From: Pectobacterium actinidiae
GTDB taxonomy: Bacteria > Pseudomonadota > Gammaproteobacteria > Enterobacterales > Enterobacteriaceae
DNA length: 64,000 nt
Reading direction: 5' to 3'
Assembly (NCBI RefSeq): GCF_000803315.1
Contig: NZ_JRMH01000001.1
Coordinates: forward strand, 744,001-808,000
Below, in pieces: positions 54,301 through 63,700 of the stretch. Positions within the stretch are counted from its first letter, which is position 1. Every line of letters begins with the position of its first letter. Made by a program: the position numbers and the translations under genes. The notes under the pieces are model-generated. The model did not search any database, was not told the DNA's origin, and worked only from the letters and a program-made list of their open reading frames with translations.

Positions 54301-57300
54301 GCGTCTAGCAGGGTCGGGTGCAGGATGAAATTCTCTCCCAGTTCCACATGACTCTCTGACGACGTTGCTTCAATATACAGGCCATCTTCGTGCTCCCACA
54401 CGTTAATGAGCCTTTGAAAAGCGCTACCTAGAATCATACCCTGAGCAGCGAGGTGTTCATAAATCGGGGTAAAATCAACTGGTTTGGCGTTTTTGGGCGG
54501 CCAGTTGTCATTATGGAAATCCTGCCACTCTGGTGATGACGTTTCGTCTGGTACAAGACGGCAAGTGGCGTAGCGTTTCCAGGGCGCCATCTGATACCCG
54601 TACTGTTCTGGAGCGCTAGACTGATGAAAATAGGCTTCCACCGTTCTACCGCCACCCGCTTCAGGTGGGCTGACATGAAGTTGGATGGTCGTGGGAATAA
54701 ACTCATCCAGAGGCAAAATCGCGTGCAGGAAGAGATCGTCAAGACGCTGGCAGCCAATCCGCTCCCCGATAGACAGTATCATCTCTGCGGTCATTGTCCC
54801 CGCCCCTGCGGGGATGTCGGCGACCCGATGCTCCAGTATCCAAGGCTGTCTGGCTGCGTCTAATTGCCCGGTAAAAATCCAGCTCTGCTGAGCAGCGCTA
54901 TCGATCCCTGTATGTAAGAAAGGATGATTAACCGCAAAAAATCCACCATTTAAGGTTGGTTGTGTCGGTGGCGCTTGCAACCAATAGCGACGGTGCTGGA
55001 AGGGATAGGTAGGTAGCGGTACGATCGGTCTCTGAACGAACAGTTTCCTCCAGTCCAGCGGTTGCCCTTGTGCGTACAGTCTGGCCAGAGCGGCAAAGAA
55101 GGGACGTAACTCATCCCGCCCTTTACGTAAGGGGGCAATCCACGCTGCGCTGGGAACGCCGTTGGATTCGCCGACTATACTTGCTCGACCCAAAGCCGTC
55201 AGTACGCCGTCAGGACCGACTTCCAACGCGACAACGATATTGTGTGCCTCAAGCCATTGAATGGCAGCGTCGAATCGCACCGCACAGCGGGCTTGATTTG
55301 CCCAATACTCAACGGAACAGGCCTGTTCATTGGTCAGCCGTTGACCGGTCACTGTTGAAACAATTGGGATGGCGGGAGCCTGAAATGACAGCGTTGACAG
55401 GGTACGGCGTAAGGTATCAACGATGCCATCAATATGGGGCGAGTGAAAGGCGTGGCTGGTTCTTAAGCGATGTGTACGGTAGCCGCGCGCGTGCCACTGT
55501 TCAGCAAGACTCAGCACCTTGTCGGTATCACCGGATATCACTACAGAAGACGGCGAATTAATCGCGGCGATCGCAATGCATTCTTTATATTTTTGCAACG
55601 ACGGCAAAATCTCCGCCTCACTGGCTTCAATAGCAACCATCGTACCATCGGCAGTGATGGACTCCATTAGCCGTCCACGTGTTGCAACAAATATCGCAGC
55701 ATCGGCCAGACTGAATATGCCAGCGATATGCGCGGCGGCGATCTCGCCAATGGAGTGACCGATCAGTACATCTGGCTGTACGCCGAGATGCATGACAGTC
55801 CGGCACAGCGCGACTTCGAACGCGAATAACGCCGCCTGAGTAAAATCGGTACGATCTAGCAGCAGGGCGTCGGCACTGTCCTGTTCGGCGAACATGACGG
55901 TTTTAAGTGGTTGCGATAGTAGCGGATCGAGATGCTGGCAGACGTCGTCGAACGTGTGAGCGAAAACCGGAGATTGATGGTATAGCCCTTGTCCCATCGT
56001 CGGCCACTGTGCACCTTGCCCCGTAAAAAGGAAGGCGACGTTGCCTGACGGAGAGCGTACGCCTTGAATGATGCCGGGAGCGTAGCGATTGGCGGCCAGT
56101 GCCTCCAGAGCGATGAGCGCATTGTTACTGTCTTCTGCGGTAATCACGGCACGATAGTCAAAATGGGTGCGGGTGGTGGCTAGCGAATAGGCGATGTCGG
56201 ACATTGAGTCCGTATTCTGAGTCAACCATGCGTGCAACTGTTTGGCTTGAGCACACAGCCCGGTTGGTGAGGCCGCAGACAACGGCAGTGCGATCCCAGG
56301 CACGAGGAAAGCTCTTGCAGGTGCGGCTTCTTGCACTGGAGGCGCAATTGACGGAGCCTCTTCGAGAATAAGGTGAGCGTTGGTGCCAGAAAAGCCAAAT
56401 GATGACACCGCTGCACGTTTGGGACGCCCGGTATCAGGCCAGTCGCGTGCAATGTTGAGTAATTTAATGTTGCCTCGTGACCAGTCTATTTTTCCGGACG
56501 GTGTCTCGGCATGCAGCGTTTTGGGCAAGCGCCTGTGCCTGAGAGCCATTACCATCTTGATGACGCTGGCGACGCCAGCAGCAAGCTGGGTATGGCCGAT
56601 ATTGGATTTTAGTGAGCCAAGCCATAGCGGTTGATCGTCAGACCGATGTTTGCCATAGGTGTTGAGTAGTGCATGTGCTTCAATGGGGTCGCCAAGCGTG
56701 GTGCCGGTGCCGTGCGCTTCTACGACATCAATATCGGAAAAGGTCAGCTCCGCATTATTCAGCGCCTGACGGATGACCTGTTCCTGAGCAGGGCCATTTG
56801 GCGCAGTCAGCCCGTTGCTGGCCCCATCCTGATTAATTGCGCTCCCTCTAATCACGGCGAGTACGCTATGACCCGCTCGTAATGCGTCGGAGAGTTTCTC
56901 CAGCAAAATAAGCCCAACGCCTTCAGAGAACCCCGTTCCGTCGGCATGGTCAGAAAAGGCTTTACATCTTCCGTCTGCGGCAAGACCGCCTTGACGGGTG
57001 AACTCGGCAAAGACCTCTGGAGAAGCCATAATCGTTGCTCCGCCTGCGATAGCAAGCGAACACTCGCCGCTCTTGAGTGAGCGAATGGCTTGATGGATCG
57101 CGGTGAGAGACGCAGAGCAGGCTGTATCTACCGTGATAGCCGGACCGTTCAACCCCAATGCGTAAGCGATGCGCCCAGAACTGATGCTGCTCAGGCTGCC
57201 TTGCAATCGATAACCGTCGGCAGCGGGGTTGCGCCGCTCGATATCGCTGAGATAGCCGTTGTGAGTGGCACCAATAAAGACGCCAGTCTGACTGTTTTTT

Positions 57301-57785
57301 AGCGTGGCCGGAACGAAACCGGCACGCTCCAGAACTTCCCAACTCACCTCAAGCAGTAAGCGTTGCTGAGGATCCATCGCCAATGCCTCACGATCGGATA
57401 TCTTAAAGAAGCCTGCGTCGAAGCCAGCGGCATCTTCCAGAAACCCGCCTTTCCAAGCGTTGGCGACGGCGCTGAATTCTGGGTTTTGTTCAAAAAGTGT
57501 TTTCACGTTCCATCCCCGATCGGCAGGGAAGGGGCCGATGGCCTCTTCGCCATCGGACAACTGTTGCCAAAGCTGTTCGGGAGAATGAATGCCGCCGGGT
57601 AAACGACAGCCCATTGAGATAATGGCGATAGGTTCATGCGCTGCCTGCGCCAAATCCTGATTACGCTGTTTCAACTGTTCGTTCAGCAACAGGCTGTGGC
57701 GTAACGCTTCGACCAGGCGCGGATCTGTGGTGCTTCCGCCCGCGGTGGTATTTTTCGCGGCGTGACTATCTTTTGGGTGCGTCAT
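51399..57785 (-). CDS. cfa7: Type I modular polyketide synthase, Cfa7-type (KS-AT-DH-KR-ACP-TE)
   Basis: This is a 2128-residue one-module PKS. KS is at about 52-475, with active Cys223 and His358 and His398. AT is at about 585-900, with GHSIG (Ser678) and HAFH (778-781), a malonyl-type pattern. DH is at about 953-1240, with His986 and Asp1161 kept but the Gly and Pro of HxxxGxxxxP missing (HRVADIPAGAG). KR is at about 1463-1645, with GGTGALG and Tyr1614. ACP has Ser1777. A C-terminal thioesterase has Ser1964 (GFSTGG), Asp1991 and His2082. This order matches the final module of coronafacic acid synthase. It overlaps cfa6 by ATGA, so the two are co-translated. Product release and cyclisation are by the TE. 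Confidence 0.9.
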   Translation of the reverse strand: MTHPKDSHAAKNTTAGGSTTDPRLVEALRHSLLLNEQLKQRNQDLAQAAHEPIAIISMGCRLPGGIHSPEQLWQQLSDGEEAIGPFPADRGWNVKTLFEQNPEFSAVANAWKGGFLEDAAGFDAGFFKISDREALAMDPQQRLLLEVSWEVLERAGFVPATLKNSQTGVFIGATHNGYLSDIERRNPAADGYRLQGSLSSISSGRIAYALGLNGPAITVDTACSASLTAIHQAIRSLKSGECSLAIAGGATIMASPEVFAEFTRQGGLAADGRCKAFSDHADGTGFSEGVGLILLEKLSDALRAGHSVLAVIRGSAINQDGASNGLTAPNGPAQEQVIRQALNNAELTFSDIDVVEAHGTGTTLGDPIEAHALLNTYGKHRSDDQPLWLGSLKSNIGHTQLAAGVASVIKMVMALRHRRLPKTLHAETPSGKIDWSRGNIKLLNIARDWPDTGRPKRAAVSSFGFSGTNAHLILEEAPSIAPPVQEAAPARAFLVPGIALPLSAASPTGLCAQAKQLHAWLTQNTDSMSDIAYSLATTRTHFDYRAVITAEDSNNALIALEALAANRYAPGIIQGVRSPSGNVAFLFTGQGAQWPTMGQGLYHQSPVFAHTFDDVCQHLDPLLSQPLKTVMFAEQDSADALLLDRTDFTQAALFAFEVALCRTVMHLGVQPDVLIGHSIGEIAAAHIAGIFSLADAAIFVATRGRLMESITADGTMVAIEASEAEILPSLQKYKECIAIAAINSPSSVVISGDTDKVLSLAEQWHARGYRTHRLRTSHAFHSPHIDGIVDTLRRTLSTLSFQAPAIPIVSTVTGQRLTNEQACSVEYWANQARCAVRFDAAIQWLEAHNIVVALEVGPDGVLTALGRASIVGESNGVPSAAWIAPLRKGRDELRPFFAALARLYAQGQPLDWRKLFVQRPIVPLPTYPFQHRRYWLQAPPTQPTLNGGFFAVNHPFLHTGIDSAAQQSWIFTGQLDAARQPWILEHRVADIPAGAGTMTAEMILSIGERIGCQRLDDLFLHAILPLDEFIPTTIQLHVSPPEAGGGRTVEAYFHQSSAPEQYGYQMAPWKRYATCRLVPDETSSPEWQDFHNDNWPPKNAKPVDFTPIYEHLAAQGMILGSAFQRLINVWEHEDGLYIEATSSESHVELGENFILHPTLLDAGMQAALLEQLKPGEENRQPRLLFSLSGIRQYIRGAQRLRGHLLRKTTEPSSSGYSEYSLRLADDVGRAVAIVDAIVLKSSHSPRLAPSRPPFYRLAWREATPNLSSTKPKVRWIVPQNRLRERFSGLIKEHDASCAYDDIHQALATFSPQPDEIAVFIAPDGDDTPEFIDHNPAHYVLNALQTWLNDPRTGDVPLLIVTQGAIATNDGENVPNLAQSTLWGLVRTAQLEYPERLCLLDINEVENTALPLINTALNALSHEPQLALREGKILVPRLVKAADDNDLIAYKHADQPENPWRNLNPDGTVLITGGTGALGKVIAKHLVEHHGVRHVLLISRRGNDAPGANALLQDITELGAQATIVACNIAESAAVASLLDAIPTAHPLTAVIHTAGSVDTATLQTMSSEQLDNVLQSKTVSAWNLHQLTQHYDLAAFILYSSAVSMLPQKGQGNYAAANAFLDALAHHRRYQGLPATAMAWGMWAERSEMGEQLGDNDIQHIIATGQIPLSRPQGLAFLDTVVGKHAVNHPPLLIPARLNLEALREQGDIPLLAEILPARTASRGSIGASPQIANMPEKEQLPYLINVIIQYAGEVLSHPDPKSIRSDVEFITLGFDSLTSVEMGSRLSQTFEVRIPATAIFDHSTPQALAHFLLNILVGKKHTTSAEARIDIKKDADRFYHLLRQAVQQNMTQEGLNVLSGAARLREHFSHRQHEQHAPETVWLRNDREKPLLVCLNSFIPAAANLTYQRLSSALSDKYSVLTVPLPGYHGEPLPSTDYAAAAALATAIERGTSGRDFTLVGFSTGGLVAHAAAHQLEARGRQPKAVVLIDSFPPSAMNEATMGDVLRTWFAAKGEFWSDEDISVMAMAWYLELFGRQWTPSHVKTPTLLLQARDYPASAQPERWANEWPNLMKSIITPGSHFELLTKYVAHTAKNLSDLLGEAENKPIRKRSDSARKNRKNEYIKNE

Positions 57786-60700
57786 AGCATTTTCTCCTTG
57801 TCAGACAGAGCCATAGACACCAGTTCATCCAGACTTGCGGACTCAATATCGGTAACCTGAGTCTTTTTCGACGTGTCTTCCACTGGGTCAATGCCGTTTG
57901 CTATCTGAAGTAATTTATCCAGCAAGCCTGCATCGCGTAGGCTGGCAAGCGGAATGCTGGCAATACGATCACGCAAGTGCGGTTCATCCTCTTCCGTCAT
58001 CACTGTGTTGGCCGTCGCATCCTGCCCAGCGAACAGTTCCGCATCGAGATATTCCGCTAGCGCGGCAGGATTCGGGTAGTCATACGTCAAGGTTGCCGGG
58101 AGACGCAGGCCGGAAATTGCCGCCAGACGGTTGCGTAACTCCAGCGCCATGAGGGAATCGATACCGCTTTCTTTAAATGGCTGTTCTGGCGAAAGAAGCG
58201 AACCGTTATCAAGGCCAAGTATGCTCGCGATGTTATCGGCGATGGCCGCCTGTAGCTGTTTTAAGCGGGCGCTGTGTTCCAATGCGGACAGTGTCTGACG
58301 CAGATCGGGCATTTTTTCTCCGACCGAAGACGCCCGACGTGTACTGACTGACCCTACCAAGCGATCAAATAACGGATGGAGGCGACCGGACTGTGCATTT
58401 TTACGCAACATCTGCGGGTTCAGCGGCGCTGCGGTATAAACGGCGTAAGGCAATGCCAGCGATGCGTCAATCATCGCATTCCCGTGTTCTGGCGTGATAG
58501 GCGCCAGACCCGTTCGCGCGATCCGCGCGTTGTCGGTATCGCTGAGCCGACTCGATAGCCCAGTGACTGGCTGCCACCAGCCCCATGCAAGGGAGGTAGC
58601 GCTCAACCCCTGCTGTCGGCGATTGTGTGCCAGCGTGTCCAGCGCGTGGTTTGCGGCAGAGTAGTTGCCTTGTCCTGGACTGCCCAGCGTTCCCGCGCTG
58701 GATGAGTAGAGAACGAAAGCCGCGAGATCGTGAGTACGGGTTTTATGGTGTAAATGCCAGGCCGCGTCGATTTTGGGTGAAAATACTGTATTGAGGCTTT
58801 CAGTTGTCAGGTTCGCGATGGTGGCGTCGGCCAGAACGCCAGCGGTATGGAACACGCCAGTTAGCGGATGTGTATCTGGAATCGCTGCGAGTAGTGTATC
58901 CAACGCCTGAGGGTCGGTGGTATCGCATGCGACGATTTTGACCGTTGCCCCTGCGCTTTCCAGTTCTGCTTGTAATTGCTCCGCGCCATCGGCGTGTAAG
59001 CCGCGACGGCTGGCCAATATCAGGTTTTTGCTCTGATGTGATGCCACCAGGTGCTGTGCGAGCAGCCCTGCAAGCGTTCCCGTCCCCCCGGTAATCAACA
59101 CTGTACCGTCGGGATTGAGTTTCTGTGGAAACGTCAACACGACTTTGCCTGTATGGCGGCCTTGTTGCATCAACCGGAATGCAGACACCGCTTCTCTGAT
59201 ATCAAAGGCGGTAATCGGCAAGGGGGTGAGTGACCCCGCGCGCATTAACGATAACAGCGTGGTAATCATCTCCGTAGTCAGTTCAGGATCCTTGTCCGGT
59301 CGATCAAGGTAGTGATAAATCAGATCAGTAGGGAAATCCTCGCGAATATCGGTTTTACCCAGTTCGACAAAGCGTCCACCTGAAGCCATTAGCGACATAG
59401 AGGCATCGATAAATTCTCCGGTAAGTGAGTTGAGCACCACATCAATCCCTTTATCACTCAGTAACGGACGAAATTGCCCGGTGAACTTAAGGTTGCGTGA
59501 ACTGGCGATGTGATCGTCGGCGATACCGAGCTGGCGCAGGACTGGCCATTTATCTGGATGTGCGGTGGCAAACACTTCCGCCCCCAGGTGGTGCGCCAAT
59601 TGAACGGCTGCTTGGCCGACGCCGCCTGCCGCCGCGTGAATCAACACCCTTTCGCCCTGGCGCAGCGAGGCGAGCTGCGTCAACGCGTAGTAGGCGGTAA
59701 GAAAGGCGATGGGGATGCCGGCGGCTTGCGCGAAAGTCCAGTCGTCAGGAAGACGGAAAGTTGTCGCCCTATCGGCGATTACCGTTGGTCCAAAAGCACC
59801 TTCAGTCAGGACTATCACCCGATCGCCAATGTTGAAGTCTTTAACATCTGTCCCAACTTCGGTGATGACGCCGGCTGCTTCTGTCCCGAATTCATGCTGT
59901 GGCGCGATTAATCCTAGCGCACACACGACATCATAAAAATTAATGCCTGCAGCTCGCACGCTGAGCCGAATCTGTTTCTTACCGAGCGGTGCGCCAGCTT
60001 CAGGAGCGGGTTTCAGTACCAGATTGTCGAGATTTCCGGCGTCCGAAATATCCAGACGCCATAGTGCGCTGTTAGGCGGTGGGGTTAGCAGCCCGCTTTT
60101 CACTGTTCTGGTTAGATGCGGAATGAGCAGTTGCCCCTGACGCAGTGCCAATTGTGGACGATCGCTAACCAGTGCCGCGCTGAGCAAAGCGGTATCGATG
60201 AGAGGACGATCGGTATCAAGCAGAACGATGCGGCCAGGGTTCTCGTTCTGTGCCGAGTGGAGTAACGCCCATGCGCTGCTCTGTGCGACATCTAACCGTT
60301 CATGTGAACCGTGTTCTGTCGCATGGCGCGTGATCACCAGCAGTGTGGCGTTGGCCATACTTTCATCGGCCAGCCAGAGTTGTAGTTGGTTGATCACCTG
60401 TTCGCACAGCGCACGAGTGGCAAGCGGCACATCGTCCATCTGTGCAGGATTGTTGCTTGGCAACGGCCAAACGAGTACCGCTGGTGCAGTGGATGACGCC
60501 AATGCTGCGTTTAAGGCCAATAGCGAATCATAGCGGGCGGCGATGTCTAGCGGGCTGGCTTCAGTATCAAGTAACGCCCAACTGGCGGTAGAAGGAACGT
60601 CTTTTGATTTAGACGCGCTGGGCAGAGAGCTCCAGGTCGTGCGAAGCAGGTCATACTCCGGCTGGATACGTAACTGATTGCGCAGATTATCCCGCGTGGT

Positions 60701-63700
60701 TTCCCGTAAGCTGAGCGTTTCAATAGCAACGACCGTTTCGCCCGTCTCATCAGTAGCAATCAGGCTGATATTCTCTGGCGTTTTCAAATGCAAACGTGCG
60801 CGTAGCTGGCGTGGTTGTTTGTCAGCTATTGTCACACCGCTCAAAGCGAACGGGAGCCGCAGCGTTGTCGCATCATCGTTTTCGCCATCGGGCAGCGCGA
60901 TGGTATGCAGTACGGTATCAAGCAGCGCAGGGTGCAGAAGATGCCCGTTCGTCGAAAGCTCTTCAGGTAAGCTGGCTTCAGCATACAGGATATCGCCATT
61001 GCTCCAGGCTGCGCTAAGCCCTTTGAAGGCTGCTCCATATTCATATCCAGCGGCGGAGAGCCGTTGATGAAGATGGGCGAGATCCAGCGGTTCACTGCCG
61101 ACCGGCGGCCAGTCCGCGTTGTCGAATGGGCGCTGTTCCTGTCTTGATGTGTCGTGCTGTAATAACGCGTTGGCGTGGAGTGTCCACTCGGGGGGGACGC
61201 TCTCCTCGTCGCTATGGCGCCGGGCATGGATCGTAACGGTACGCTGCCCTTGATCGTCAGGCCGTCCGACCCTGAGTTGCAGATCTAACTCCTCTTGTTC
61301 AGGCAGCACCAGCGGCGTTTGTATCACTAATTCCTCGATTTTTGGGGAGTCCGTTAGTAACGCGGCGTAGCGCACCATATCCAGATAAGCGGTACCAGGA
61401 ACTAGAGCAACACCAGTGGCGGCGTGATCGGCGAGCCAGGGCTGGCTGGTGAGCCCGATACGTCCTGTTAGTAGCACGCCTTCGTCGTCTGGAAGGTCGA
61501 CGATTGCGTTCAGTAATGCATGCTCCGTCGGGCGTTGTCCGACGGTGGCGACATTGCTGGCAGCGGGGGGCGTCAGCCAGTAGTGACGATGCTCGAAAGG
61601 ATAAGTAGGGATGTCTACTAGACTTGCAGTAGGGTGAAGTGCGCGCCAGTTAAGATTATGCCCATTGACGTACAACTGTGCCATTGCCTGCGTCAGGCAC
61701 TCAACCGCGGGTTTGTTGCGCTGCATCGAGCCGACGATCGTTGCCGTGTTGTCTGTCGTTTCTTCGAGCGCGGGCAGCAACACGGCATGCGGGCTACACT
61801 CCAGAAAGGTTACTTTACCAATTTTGCTCAATGCTGATACTGTGTCGAAAAAACGTACCGGGCAGCATAGGTTGTCACACCAGTATTTAGCGTTGAGAGT
61901 TGTACCATCAAGAGGGGTGTCGGGCGCATAGCCATCCACGGTACTGTAAAAAGGAATGCGCGTGGCGTTGGGTTTTAAAGCGGAAAATAGCTCCATCAGA
62001 ATAGGGCGTAAAGTATCAAGCTGCGGAGAATGTCCTGCGACATCCACCGCAATTCGTTTGGCGCGGATTCGCTCTTTTTTACAGCGACGGAGTAGCGCTT
62101 CGATTGATGTGACATCGCCGGAAACCACGGTTGATGACGGGCTGTTGAAAACAGCGAGGGTAATTTTCGCATCATCTGCAGTGAGGAAGGCGCGAGTCTT
62201 TTCTTCGGAAAGACCGAGTGTGGCCATGGCGCCGTGTCCTGACTGGCTTAGCATAAGCCTTGAGCGTAACGCCACGATCCTGATCGTATCTTGTAGCGAC
62301 AAAGCGCCTGCGATGTAGGCGGCAGCGATTTCACCCTGAGAGTGCCCCACGACGGCGTACGGCGTAAATCCGAAAGATTGCCAGAGGCGAGCCAGCGCGG
62401 TCATCACCGCGAAAAGTGCTGGCTGTACTACGTCAACTCGGTCTAAAGGTGGAGTGTCTGGGCTACCACGCAGCACGTCAATCAGCGACCAGTCGACATA
62501 CGTACGCAGCGCGTCATTAACCTCGTCGATAGCCTGCCGATAAACGGCAAAGGCGTTATACAGCTCCATTCCCATTTCAGGCCATTGCGATCCTTGGCCG
62601 GGGAAGATGAATAACAGTTTTCCTGATTCGCCAACGGGTGAGGCACCGACGGTGAGCGTCGGGTGATCCTGCCCATTTTCAAGCGATTGTAGCCCTTTTA
62701 ACAGCGCTTCTTTTGATTGGCCTCTGACGGCGGCGCGGAAGGGAAATTGACTACGTGAGATACCGAGTGAGTAACCTACGTTAATGGGATCAATGGCTTG
62801 TTGGGTAGTCAGATACTCCCGCAGTTTCGCAGCTTTTTTACGCAGCGCTGTATCGGTTTTTGCGGCAATTGGCCAGAGCATTTCCTGTGGCGCAGTGGCA
62901 GCCTCGGTCTGCATGTGGCTATTCGACATCGATACCGGAGGTTGTTCCACGATAAGGTGACTATTAGTGCCTGAGACGCCAAATGAAGAGATTGCCGCAC
63001 GATAGGGCCGATCGCCGACCTGCGGCCAAGGTCGCGAAGCTGAGAGTAGCTGTATCGCGCCGCTTGACCAGTCGACTTCGTGAGAAGGTTCCGTAATGTG
63101 CAGACTGCGCGGCAACATATTGTGACGGAAAGCCATCAGCATCTTGATCAGCCCGGCAACACCAGCGGCAGCTTGCGTGTGTCCGATGTTGGATTTGATT
63201 GATCCCAGAAGCAACGGTTGTTCGGCCGAACGGTGCCGGCCATAGGTTGCCATCAGTGCATTCGCTTCGATAGGATCGCCAAGACGAGTACCGGTGCCGT
63301 GCGCTTCTACTACATCGACATCCTGAGGCGTCAGGCCGGCGTTAACCAGCGCGTGTCGAATCACCTGTTGTTGCGCGGAGCCGTTGGGCGCGGTCAGTCC
63401 GTTAGACGCGCCATCCTGATTGACTGCGCTACCGCGGATGACGCCCAGAACCGTATGCCCGTTGGCCTGTGCCTGAGACAGCGGCTCTAGTAATAGCATG
63501 CCGATGCCTTCCGAGAGCCCCACGCCGTCCGCTGATGCAGAAAAGGCTTTGCATCGCCCATCCGGTGCAAGCACGCGCTGTTGAGAGAAATCGATAAGTA
63601 CGCCTGGTGTAGGCATAATCGTGATACCGCCCGCTAATGCAAGTTTACAGTCATTGCTGCGTAGCGCTTCACAGGCTGTATGGATAGCAACTAACGAGGA

